Shown here in pieces: positions 31,951-40,136 of a stretch of 64,000 nucleotides of DNA. This DNA comes from Sphingopyxis sp. (GTDB taxonomy: Bacteria; Pseudomonadota; Alphaproteobacteria; Sphingomonadales; Sphingomonadaceae), in NCBI GenBank assembly GCA_013823985.1, contig PNNB01000015.1:186001-250000 (forward strand), in the 5' to 3' direction. Each line of letters begins with the position of its first letter. The first letter of the stretch is position 1. The notes beneath the pieces were generated by a model. The model was not told the origin of the DNA, ran no database searches, and saw nothing but the letters and a program-made list of their open reading frames with translations. The position numbers were made by a program, and so were the translations under genes.

Positions 31951-33066
31951 ATGCTGAAACCGATTATCGCCGCTCTTCTTTTGTCCACGTCCGTCCCGGC
32001 CTTGGCCTTGCAGGAAGCACCCGCCGCCCCCGAACCCGCGCAGAGCTCGATTGATGCGGCGGGCGAAAAGGCGCTGGGCGATGTAATGTCGATGTTTTCG
32101 AAGATGTTCGACACCAGCGGTCAACCCGAACCCGAGCCGGCCCGGCTGGCCCTCGCGGAAGTAACAGCGGCGAAATTGCTGCCCAACGGGGCCTATGGCA
32201 AGATCATGGACGACATGCTGGGCAAGATGCTGACCCCGCTGTTCGAAATGATGCCCGGATTGACCGATGCACAGATCGCGCAAACGACTGGCGCTTCTGA
32301 AGACACGGTCGCGACCCTTACCGAAGAGAAGAAAGCCGCCGTCACCGCGCTGATCGACCCCTACCACAAGGAACGGGGCAAGCAGATGGTCGATGTCATG
32401 AAACCTTTGATGACCGAGGCGATGGCCATTATCGAACCCGCCATGCGCACCGGCCTGTCGCGGGCCTATGCGCGCAAGTTCACGGCAGCGCAGTTGACAA
32501 CAATCAACGGCTTTTTCACCACCCCGACCGGCGCCGCCTTCGCGCAGGAAAGCTTCGCCCTTCAGGCTGACCCCGAAGTGATGCAGGCAACGTTCAAGGC
32601 GTTTCCCGCCATAATGGGCAGCATCTTTAGCGATCAGGCCAATTTGAAAGCCAAGTTCGACGCACTGCCCAAACAGCGCGAACTGAAGGATTTGTCCGAA
32701 ACCGAGTTGCAGCAGTTGGCGGGTCTTCTCGGGGTCGAGGCGCAGGCGTTGCAGGACCATCGCGACGGTGCGGCTACCGCAAGCACCGATACGCCTGAAA
32801 CCGGCGAAGAGCCCTGGTATGCCGAAGAAAACTGGCTGCCCGCTGCACGCAGCAAGGCGACGAAACTGTCCGACGCCTACATGAAGGCCAACGAAAAATC
32901 GGATGCCGCCTACGCCGCTTATGAGGATGCCCAGGTCACCGCCATTGACGAAGCGCGCCAACGCTTCCTCGCGCAGGGCTGGAAGCCCGAACCCGCACCG
33001 GAGGAACCCATGGCCGCCGAAGACATCCCCGACAACGCCGTCCCGCCACCCGCATTGCCGAAATAA
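31951..33066 (+). CDS. secreted DUF2059-like protein (first copy)
   Basis: A 371 aa periplasmic protein with a signal peptide (MLKPIIAALLLSTSVPALA). The middle helical part (about 120-235, RTGLSRAYARKFTAAQLTTINGFFTTPTGAAFAQES) matches the DUF2059 pattern of an aromatic/acidic helix followed by F-x-T-P-x-G. The C-terminus is long, charged and Pro-rich. The function is unknown. GGGAG precedes ATG 31951, 17 bp after gltD, so it is co-transcribed with it. Confidence 0.8.
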   Translation: MLKPIIAALLLSTSVPALALQEAPAAPEPAQSSIDAAGEKALGDVMSMFSKMFDTSGQPEPEPARLALAEVTAAKLLPNGAYGKIMDDMLGKMLTPLFEMMPGLTDAQIAQTTGASEDTVATLTEEKKAAVTALIDPYHKERGKQMVDVMKPLMTEAMAIIEPAMRTGLSRAYARKFTAAQLTTINGFFTTPTGAAFAQESFALQADPEVMQATFKAFPAIMGSIFSDQANLKAKFDALPKQRELKDLSETELQQLAGLLGVEAQALQDHRDGAATASTDTPETGEEPWYAEENWLPAARSKATKLSDAYMKANEKSDAAYAAYEDAQVTAIDEARQRFLAQGWKPEPAPEEPMAAEDIPDNAVPPPALPK

Positions 33067-33078
33067 CGGAGAAGAGAA

Positions 33079-33165
33079 ATGACCCGCCACTTCCCCACCT
33101 GCGATGGACGCCCTTGCGCGCCGCATATTTCCAACGCGCTCACGTGCGAGAGGGGAGCAGCATGA
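33079..33165 (+). pseudogene. degenerate copy of the gltB 5' end
   Basis: The sequence from ATG 33079 closely matches the beginning of gltB at 33722: both read ATGAC..CCACTTCCCCACC and continue with CGA...ACGCC.TTGC.CGC before diverging after about 50 bp. The upstream ribosome site GGAGAAGAG is also kept. The frame continues for 28 codons (MTRHFPTCDGRPC...) and ends in TGA overlapping the ATG of the second DUF2059 gene. It looks like a relic left when the DUF2059 gene entered between the original gltB leader and gltB. It may still act as a translated leader. Confidence 0.7.
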
Positions 33166-33725
33166 ACATGTCGGCTTTGGCAAAACGTTCTGCCGTCGGG
33201 CTTATATGCGTGGCAGCAGCGTCCGTTCCGGCATATGCCAACGACGCTGCTACGGCATCCGAAATCGAAAATGCGCGTGCTATTCTTGTGGCCAATAACA
33301 CGGAGCAGACACTCGATTACATGTTCACGCAACTGGTGCCCGTCATGGAATCGGGTTTCATTGGACAGATTAGCCAAGTTAAAGGCGGCGCGAATCTCAT
33401 TGAAGAGATTGAAACCAAATATCCTGGCGGCCAGGCTGCTTTTGCTAAGCGTTTTGGCGAATTGCTGATGGCTCGATTGCGGGCCGAGTACCCCAAAATC
33501 ATCGAACGGGCGGCCGAACAATATGTCGTTGAAATCAAGGCGGATGACCTTACCGCGATCCGGGTCTTTATGGAATCGAGCGCAGGGAAATCGATGAGCG
33601 CAGCGCAACCTAAGATACAGGAAAAGTTGGGCTTAATTGGCCAAGAAATTGGCAAAGAAGCTGGCGAAAGTGCTGCCATGCAACTGATAGGTGAAGCCAG
33701 CAAATATTTTGGAAATCGCAAATGA
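33162..33725 (+). CDS. secreted DUF2059 family protein (second copy)
   Basis: A 187 aa protein with a signal peptide (SAVGLICVAAASVPAYA, cleaved near residue 27) and a DUF2059 domain (VVEIKADDLTAIRVFMESSAGKSMSAAQPKIQEKL). DUF2059 proteins are small periplasmic helical proteins of unknown function. ATG 33162 has GAGGGGAG upstream; its start overlaps the stop of the gltB relic and its stop overlaps the gltB start (ATGA). It is therefore translationally linked to gltB. It is lower in GC and less Ala/Pro-rich than the neighbouring genes, which is consistent with later acquisition. Confidence 0.85.
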   Translation: MNMSALAKRSAVGLICVAAASVPAYANDAATASEIENARAILVANNTEQTLDYMFTQLVPVMESGFIGQISQVKGGANLIEEIETKYPGGQAAFAKRFGELLMARLRAEYPKIIERAAEQYVVEIKADDLTAIRVFMESSAGKSMSAAQPKIQEKLGLIGQEIGKEAGESAAMQLIGEASKYFGNRK

Positions 33726-36700
33726 CACACCACTTCCCCACCCCCGAACATGAACGCCTTGCCCGCGAGGGCATGTATCATCCGGAATCCGAAGGCGATG
33801 CCTGCGGTGTCGGTTTGGTCGCGGCAACCGATGGCAAGCCGTCACGGCGCGTTGTTGCTGCGGGGATTGAGGCGTTGAAGGCGGTTTGGCACCGTGGTGC
33901 GGTTGATGCCGATGGCAAGACGGGCGACGGCGCGGGCCTCCATATCGATCTGCCCGTCCGCTTTTTCGACGACGCGATTTCAGACAGCGGCCACCGGCCG
34001 ATGCCCAACCGCCTGGCCGTCGGCATGGTCTTCCTGCCGCGTACCGATCTCGGCGCGCAGGAAAATTGCCGGACCATTGTCGAGGCGGAAATCATTGATG
34101 CCGGCTACACCATCTATGGCTGGCGGCAGGTGCCCGTCGATGTGTCGGTGATCGGCACCAAGGCGCAGGCGACGCGTCCGGAAATCGAGCAGATCATGAT
34201 CGCAGGGCCCATGCCCGACGACGTGGATGCCACCGAGTTCGAGAAGAACCTCTACCTCATCCGCCGCCGGATCGAGAAGAAGATCATCGCGGCGCAAATT
34301 CGTGATTTCTACATCTGCTCGCTGTCGTGCCGGTCGATTGTCTACAAGGGCCTGTTCCTTGCCGAAAGCCTGTCGGTCTTTTACCCCGACCTTCAGGACG
34401 ACCGTTTCGAAAGCCGGGTGGCGATTTTCCACCAGCGTTATTCGACCAACACTTTCCCGCAATGGTGGCTGGCCCAGCCGTTCCGTGGCCTTGCCCATAA
34501 TGGCGAAATCAACACCATTCGCGGCAACCAGAACTGGATGAAGAGCCACGAAATCAAGATGGCATCGATCGCCTTTGGCGCACAATCCGATGACATCAAG
34601 CCCGTGATCCCCGCAGGATCGTCGGACACGGCCGCGCTGGATGCGGTGTTCGAAACGCTCGTACGTTCGGGCAAGGAAGCGCCGACCGCCAAGTTGATGC
34701 TGATCCCCGAAGCGTGGCAGTCCAACCCCAACATCCCCGAGACCCACCGCGCCATGTACGAATATATGGCCTCAGTAATGGAGCCCTGGGACGGCCCCGC
34801 CGCGCTCGCCATGACTGACGGGCACTGGGCCGTTGCCGGTGTCGACCGCAACGCGCTGCGCCCGCTGCGCTATAGCCTGACGTCCGACAATCTGCTGGTT
34901 ATCGGTTCGGAAACCGGGATGGTGGTGCTGCCGGAATCGACCATCATGGAAAAGGGCCGCCTTGGCCCGGGTCAGATGATCGCCGTCAATCTGGATGAAG
35001 GCAAACTCTACCGCGATGGGGAGCTCAAGGACCGGATCTCTGCCGAGCAGGATTATGGCGCTCTCGTCAAAGGCTTCCGCCGGATTGGCGATCTGCCCGA
35101 GGCTGCAGGCGATGCCCTGCCGACGTGGAGCCGCGCCGAACTGACCAAGCGCCAGATTGCCGCCGGTATGACGCTGGAAGATGTGGAAATGATCCTCGCG
35201 CCGATGATCGAGGATGGCAAGGAAGCCATCGGGTCCATGGGCGACGACACCCCTCTGGCGGTCATCAGCGACAAGCCCCGCCTGATCAGCCAGTTCTTCC
35301 GCCAGAATTTCAGCCAGGTGACCAACCCGCCGATCGACTCCTTGCGCGAACGGCATGTCATGAGCCTCAAGACACGCTTTTCTAACTTGGCCAATATCTT
35401 GGACGAGAAAAGCCAGAACGCAGATGTTCTGGTGCTGGAAAGCCCCGTTCTGACCGCAACCGAATGGCACCGGCTGAAGGCTGCTTTTGGTCCGGTCGCG
35501 GCTGAAATCGACTGTACCTATGACATCGCGGCCGGTCAGGAAGGCTTGCGCGCTGCCATTTCCCGCATCCGGGAAGAAGCAGTCGAAGCCGTCCGCATGG
35601 GCAAGTCGGAACTGTTCCTGACCGATGAGAATATCGGGCCTGACCGCGTTGCGATCGCCATGATCCTCGCCGCTGCTGCGGTGCACACGCATCTCGTGCG
35701 CAATGGCCTGCGCAGCTATTCGTCGATCAATGTGCGCTCGGCCGAATGTCTGGACACGCATTATTTTGCGGTGCTCGTCGGCGTCGGGGCGACCACGGTC
35801 AATGCGTATCTGGCCGAAGCCGCCATTGCCGACCGCCACGCCCGCGGGCTTCTGGGTGGCATCAGCCTTGAGACCGCGGTTGGTAACTACCGCACGGCGG
35901 TCAACGAAGGTCTGCTCAAGATCATGTCGAAAATGGGCATTGCGGTCATCTCCAGCTATCGTGGAGGCTATAATTTCGAGGCAGTCGGCCTCAGCCGCGC
36001 GCTCGTCAACGACTTCTTCCCCGGAATGCCGAACAAGATTTCCGGCGAAGGCTACCACTCGCTTTACGTCAACGCGCGGGACCGGCATGCCGACGCCTTT
36101 GACAGCGCGGTTGCGCGGCTTCCCGTCGGCGGCTTTTACAAGCAGCGCGATGGGGGTGAGGCCCATGCCTATTCGGCTGGCCTCATGCACCTGCTGCAAA
36201 GCGCCGTCGCCAACGACAGCTATTCAACCTACACCCAATTCGCACAGGGTGTGAAGGAATTGCCGCCCATCTACTTGCGCGATTTGCTGGAATTCAACTT
36301 CGCCAAAGAGCCCGTGCCGATTGACGAGGTCGAGGCGATCACCGAAATCCGCAAGCGCTTTGTGACGCCGGGCATGTCCCTGGGCGCGCTGTCGCCCGAG
36401 GCGCATGAAACGCTGGCAATTGCCATGAACCGGATCGGCGCAAAGGCGGTGTCCGGCGAAGGTGGCGAGGACAGCAAGCGGTTCAAGCCTTATGAAAATG
36501 GCGACAACGCCAACAGCGTCATCAAGCAGATTGCCTCGGGCCGCTTTGGTGTCACCGCCGAATATCTCGGCGCGTGCGAAGAAATCGAGATCAAGGTCGC
36601 GCAGGGCGCAAAGCCCGGCGAAGGCGGACAATTACCCGGCTTTAAGGTGACCGAGATGATTGCGCGGCTGCGCCATTCGACCCCTGGCGTCATGCTGATT

Positions 36701-38248
36701 TCGCCGCCGCCGCACCATGACATCTATTCGATCGAAGATCTGGCCCAGCTGATTTACGATCTGAAGCAGATCAATCCGCGGGCGCGTGTCTGCGTGAAAC
36801 TGGTCAGCGCGGCAGGAATCGGCACGATTGCCGCAGGCGTCGCCAAGGCGCATGCCGATGTCATATTGGTGTCCGGAAATGTCGGCGGCACAGGCGCATC
36901 GCCGCAGACCAGCATCAAATATGCCGGTACGCCGTGGGAGATGGGCTTGTCCGAAGCCAATCAGGTACTGACCCTTAACGGTTTGCGCCATCGCATCAAA
37001 CTGCGCACCGATGGCGGTCTCAAGACTGGCCGCGACATCGTGATCGCCGCCATATTGGGTGCCGAAGAATTTGGCATCGGGACGCTCAGCCTGGTCGCCA
37101 TGGGCTGCATCATGGTGCGTCAGTGCCATTCGAACACCTGCCCCGTCGGGGTCTGCGTGCAGGATGAAGAACTGCGCAAGAAATTCACCGGCACACCGGA
37201 AAAGGTCATCAACCTGATGACCTTTATCGCCGAGGAAGTGCGCGAAATTCTCGCCAAGCTCGGTTTCCGGAGCCTGGATGAGGTCATCGGCCGCACCGAA
37301 TTGCTGCGGCAGGTCAGCCGTGGTGCCGAGCATCTCGACGATCTCGACCTCAACCCGATTCTCGCCAAAGTCGACGCGCCCGACAGCGCGCGCCGCTTCT
37401 CCATCCCCACTTTCCGCAACGAAGTGCCGGACAGTCTGGATGCGCAGATGATCCGCGACGCCAAGCCGGTGTTTGAACGGCGCGAAAAGATGCAGCTGAC
37501 CTATAATGTCCGCAACACGCATCGCGCCGTCGGCACGCGCTTCTCGTCCGAGATTACCCGCCTTTACGGCATGAAGGATCTGGCCGAGGACCATGTCCAT
37601 GTCCGGCTTCGAGGATCGGCAGGTCAGTCGCTCGGCGCGTTCCTGTGTCAGGGTATTACACTTGAGGTTTTCGGCGATGCCAATGACTATGTCGGCAAGG
37701 GCCTCTCCGGCGGGACGATTGTTGTGCGCCCGACGGTCAGCAGCCCTCTCGATAGCCAGCACAACAGCATCATCGGCAACACGGTCCTCTATGGCGCGAC
37801 CTCCGGCAAATTGTTTGCCGCCGGGCAAGCGGGTGAACGCTTTGCCGTGCGCAACTCGGGCGCGCATGTGGTCGTCGAAGGCTGCGGCTCCAACGGTCTG
37901 GAATATATGACCGGCGGGATCGCTGTTATTCTGGGCAAGGTCGGCAGCAATTTCGGTGCCGGCATGACCGGTGGCATGGCCTTTGTTCTCGACCCGGACG
38001 GCAGCTTTGCATCCAATGCAAACCCCGAAAGCATTGTGTGGCAGCGTCTGGAAAGCGCGCATTGGGAAGAGCAGCTCAAATCGCTGATCATGGCACACGC
38101 CCACGTCACCGACAGCGCATGGTCGCGTTCGATTATCGACGATTGGGACCGGCGCCGTGGGGAGTTCTGGCAGATTTGCCCGAAGGAAATGCTCAGCCGT
38201 CTCGCCTATCCGCTTTCGGACAAGGCGACCTTGGAAGCAGCGGAGTAG
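33722..38248 (+). CDS. gltB: glutamate synthase large subunit GltB
   Basis: A 1508 aa NADPH-type glutamate synthase. An N-terminal propeptide precedes the Ntn glutaminase nucleophile Cys28 (EGDACGVGLVA). The central and FMN-binding synthase domains follow (GGEDSKRF, PPPHHDIYSIEDLAQLIYDLK, GGTGASPQTSIKYAG). A 3Fe-4S cysteine set is seen in CIMVRQCHSNTCPVGVC (about 1127-1143), and a C-terminal GXGXG beta-helix domain. It makes glutamate from glutamine and 2-oxoglutarate with GltD. The start overlaps the DUF2059 stop by four bases, which is unusual for gltB. Confidence 0.98.
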   Translation: MTHHFPTPEHERLAREGMYHPESEGDACGVGLVAATDGKPSRRVVAAGIEALKAVWHRGAVDADGKTGDGAGLHIDLPVRFFDDAISDSGHRPMPNRLAVGMVFLPRTDLGAQENCRTIVEAEIIDAGYTIYGWRQVPVDVSVIGTKAQATRPEIEQIMIAGPMPDDVDATEFEKNLYLIRRRIEKKIIAAQIRDFYICSLSCRSIVYKGLFLAESLSVFYPDLQDDRFESRVAIFHQRYSTNTFPQWWLAQPFRGLAHNGEINTIRGNQNWMKSHEIKMASIAFGAQSDDIKPVIPAGSSDTAALDAVFETLVRSGKEAPTAKLMLIPEAWQSNPNIPETHRAMYEYMASVMEPWDGPAALAMTDGHWAVAGVDRNALRPLRYSLTSDNLLVIGSETGMVVLPESTIMEKGRLGPGQMIAVNLDEGKLYRDGELKDRISAEQDYGALVKGFRRIGDLPEAAGDALPTWSRAELTKRQIAAGMTLEDVEMILAPMIEDGKEAIGSMGDDTPLAVISDKPRLISQFFRQNFSQVTNPPIDSLRERHVMSLKTRFSNLANILDEKSQNADVLVLESPVLTATEWHRLKAAFGPVAAEIDCTYDIAAGQEGLRAAISRIREEAVEAVRMGKSELFLTDENIGPDRVAIAMILAAAAVHTHLVRNGLRSYSSINVRSAECLDTHYFAVLVGVGATTVNAYLAEAAIADRHARGLLGGISLETAVGNYRTAVNEGLLKIMSKMGIAVISSYRGGYNFEAVGLSRALVNDFFPGMPNKISGEGYHSLYVNARDRHADAFDSAVARLPVGGFYKQRDGGEAHAYSAGLMHLLQSAVANDSYSTYTQFAQGVKELPPIYLRDLLEFNFAKEPVPIDEVEAITEIRKRFVTPGMSLGALSPEAHETLAIAMNRIGAKAVSGEGGEDSKRFKPYENGDNANSVIKQIASGRFGVTAEYLGACEEIEIKVAQGAKPGEGGQLPGFKVTEMIARLRHSTPGVMLISPPPHHDIYSIEDLAQLIYDLKQINPRARVCVKLVSAAGIGTIAAGVAKAHADVILVSGNVGGTGASPQTSIKYAGTPWEMGLSEANQVLTLNGLRHRIKLRTDGGLKTGRDIVIAAILGAEEFGIGTLSLVAMGCIMVRQCHSNTCPVGVCVQDEELRKKFTGTPEKVINLMTFIAEEVREILAKLGFRSLDEVIGRTELLRQVSRGAEHLDDLDLNPILAKVDAPDSARRFSIPTFRNEVPDSLDAQMIRDAKPVFERREKMQLTYNVRNTHRAVGTRFSSEITRLYGMKDLAEDHVHVRLRGSAGQSLGAFLCQGITLEVFGDANDYVGKGLSGGTIVVRPTVSSPLDSQHNSIIGNTVLYGATSGKLFAAGQAGERFAVRNSGAHVVVEGCGSNGLEYMTGGIAVILGKVGSNFGAGMTGGMAFVLDPDGSFASNANPESIVWQRLESAHWEEQLKSLIMAHAHVTDSAWSRSIIDDWDRRRGEFWQICPKEMLSRLAYPLSDKATLEAAE

Positions 38249-38393
38249 CGCGCCACAGAATTTACAATCCTTTACCAAAGTTGCTGTCGGATGAGCGGTT
38301 CGTTCAGCCTATAATCAGACAGGACCGTTTAAACGGCCGCCAACGGCAGCTTCGCCGCCACGCCCCTTGCGGCGGTGAGTGAGGATGATGGTT

Positions 38394-38891
38394 ATGCGTT
38401 CCAAAGTGATTGTGATCGGGCTTTCGTTGCTCGGTGTTTCCGCACCGGCAATGGCGCAGGATATCGAATTCCGTCCGGGAACCGGCATCAGCGCGCAGGA
38501 CACTTCCCCGGCCGACGATGGCGCCGTGAATGAGATCGCGGCCAAAATGGCGGATCCGCAAATGCAGGACAGGATCGCAACGGCGGTCGAAACCATGGCC
38601 CGCACGGTCATGGATATGCCGGTAGGGCCGCTTGTCGACTCCATCGAAAAAGCACGTCCGGGTACGGTGAAACGGAACATTCCTCATGACGCCACTCTCG
38701 CCGACATTGCCGACCGCGATGCCGAAGCGCTTCCCGAAAAGCTCGGCGAAGGCAGCCGTCAGATGCTGTCGATGGCGGGCAGCCTTGCGCAAGTGATGGC
38801 GGCGATGATGCCGGAGCTCGAGCGGATGGGGCGCGCGATGGAGGAAGGTTTTAAAACAGCCAAGACACAAGCGCGGAACGCGCGGAACTAA
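38394..38891 (+). CDS. secreted hypothetical protein
   Basis: A 165 aa protein with a signal peptide (MRSKVIVIGLSLLGVSAPAMAQ). The mature part is helical and Ala/Met/Asp-rich (NEIAAKMADPQMQDRIATAVETMARTVMDMPVGPLV...). The C-terminal MPELERMGRAMEEGFKTAKTQARN looks like an amphipathic helix. I do not recognise a named family. Of several close starts, ATG 38394 has GAGG at proper distance. It is followed by a two-hairpin structured region. A function cannot be given. Confidence 0.7.
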   Translation: MRSKVIVIGLSLLGVSAPAMAQDIEFRPGTGISAQDTSPADDGAVNEIAAKMADPQMQDRIATAVETMARTVMDMPVGPLVDSIEKARPGTVKRNIPHDATLADIADRDAEALPEKLGEGSRQMLSMAGSLAQVMAAMMPELERMGRAMEEGFKTAKTQARNARN

Positions 38892-38954
38892 ATGCGATAA
38901 AAGACGAAACCGGTTGGGGGCATTTGACCGGTATAACCCTGCCAAGGGGTTCGT

Positions 38955-39037
38955 CACGTCTCTACGGGTCGCTCATCTTCGGATGACGATAGGGACGTGG
39001 GCCGGTGCAGGGCCATCTTCTCAAGTGGCTCTGCACC
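38955..39037 (+). other. two adjacent strong hairpins (candidate structured RNA or leader)
   Basis: Hairpin 1: CACGTCTCTA (38955-38964) pairs with TAGGGACGTG (38990-38999) over 10 bp with one G-U. Inside it, TCATC-TTCG-GATGA (38973-38986) makes a perfect stem with a UUCG-type tetraloop. Hairpin 2: GGTGCAGGGCCA (39004-39015) and TGGCTCTGCACC (39026-39037) pair over 12 bp with one G-U. No T-run follows, so it is not a simple terminator. It lies between the secreted-protein gene and the hydroxylase-like gene. Confidence 0.55.
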
Positions 39038-39080
39038 ATCCCGTTGCCAAAAGGCCGCCGAGCGGCTTATGGTCGGCGCA

Positions 39081-40118
39081 ATGGCCGTTTCCGAACCTGT
39101 AACTCCAAAAGATCTTATGTCCGAAAGCGATGCGGAAACGCGGCTGACGCAAGACCGGTTCGACATTTCCGCACTGGTGGCAAAGGCGGACCACCGGCGT
39201 GAGGCGGGCGACCGGCGGGCGGCCAATGCCTATTATGCGGCGGCATTACGCATCGCGGCAGCGCGTCCGTCGACGGACAGCGGTGTGTTGCGCGATATCC
39301 AGCGGGCGGAAACGGGCACCCAATGGCTTGGGGAAATGTTTCAACGGGCGCTTGTCGATGCCCTTGAGGCAGCCGGATTCCCGCGCGAAAAACAGCATCC
39401 CCGCTTTCGGGCGTCGCTCGACATGATGCTCGGCATCACACAACGCCGGCCCGAATATCGCCAATATCCGCAAAAGCCCATGGCGCATTATTATCCGGAT
39501 GTGGAATATCTGCAGTTCGCCGATACCAGCCGCTATGACTGGGTGCCGAAAATAGAGGCCGGATTCGAAGCGATGAAGCGTGAGGCGCTGGCGTTGCTGG
39601 CCGACCATCAGGGCTTTGAACCCTATATGAAAGCGACCGGAGAGCGGCCCCAGACGGACCATCACGGGCTGCTGGAAAATCCGGATTGGAGCACCCTGTA
39701 CCTCTGGCAGAATGGCGCCCCGGTGGAGGAACATATCCGCCGCTGCCCTATATTATATCAGGCCATCGTCGACCATGCACCGCTGTGCCATATCGGCCCG
39801 CGTGCGCCATCCATCATGCTGTCGCTGCTCCGTCCGGGTGCGAAGATTCCGCCGCACACAGGTATGCTCAACAGCCGCCTGATCTGCCATCTGCCCCTGA
39901 TCGTTCCGCCCAACTGCGGCTTTCGCGTGGGAAGTGAAACCATCGCCTGGCAAGAGGGCAAGATCATCGCATTTGACGACAGCGTCGAGCATGAGGCGTG
40001 GAACAACAGTGCATTTGACCGGCTCGTCCTGATTTTCGATATCTGGCGGCCCGAAATAACCGCCGACGAACGCGCCCAAATTACGGCGATGTTCGCCGCT
40101 GTCGACAATTACCGATAA
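39081..40118 (+). CDS. aspartyl/asparaginyl beta-hydroxylase domain protein
   Basis: A protein of about 345 aa. The N-terminus has a TPR-like helical part (VAKADHRREAGDRRAANAYYAAALRIA). The C-terminus has an Asp/Asn hydroxylase cupin domain: PPHTGMLNSRLICHLPLIVP and GKIIAFDDSVEHEAWNNS supply the conserved His and Arg residues of this Fe(II)/2-oxoglutarate family. It may hydroxylate a peptide or a lipid-linked substrate; the family also contains LpxO-type enzymes. The start is uncertain (ATG 39069, 39081 or 39117, none with a strong ribosome site); I use 39081. It is followed 18 bp later by the DUF885 peptidase gene. Confidence 0.85.
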   Translation: MAVSEPVTPKDLMSESDAETRLTQDRFDISALVAKADHRREAGDRRAANAYYAAALRIAAARPSTDSGVLRDIQRAETGTQWLGEMFQRALVDALEAAGFPREKQHPRFRASLDMMLGITQRRPEYRQYPQKPMAHYYPDVEYLQFADTSRYDWVPKIEAGFEAMKREALALLADHQGFEPYMKATGERPQTDHHGLLENPDWSTLYLWQNGAPVEEHIRRCPILYQAIVDHAPLCHIGPRAPSIMLSLLRPGAKIPPHTGMLNSRLICHLPLIVPPNCGFRVGSETIAWQEGKIIAFDDSVEHEAWNNSAFDRLVLIFDIWRPEITADERAQITAMFAAVDNYR

Positions 40119-40136
40119 CGCATAAAGGAGAGGTCC

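Noticed and set aside
31771..33183. 470-codon minus-strand frame opposite the first DUF2059 gene
   Set aside because: No ribosome site or family signal; the opposite strand has a signal peptide and a DUF2059 domain.
36632..38278. 548-codon minus-strand frame opposite gltB
   Set aside because: Antisense shadow caused by GC-rich codon bias; gltB covers the region with recognised domains.
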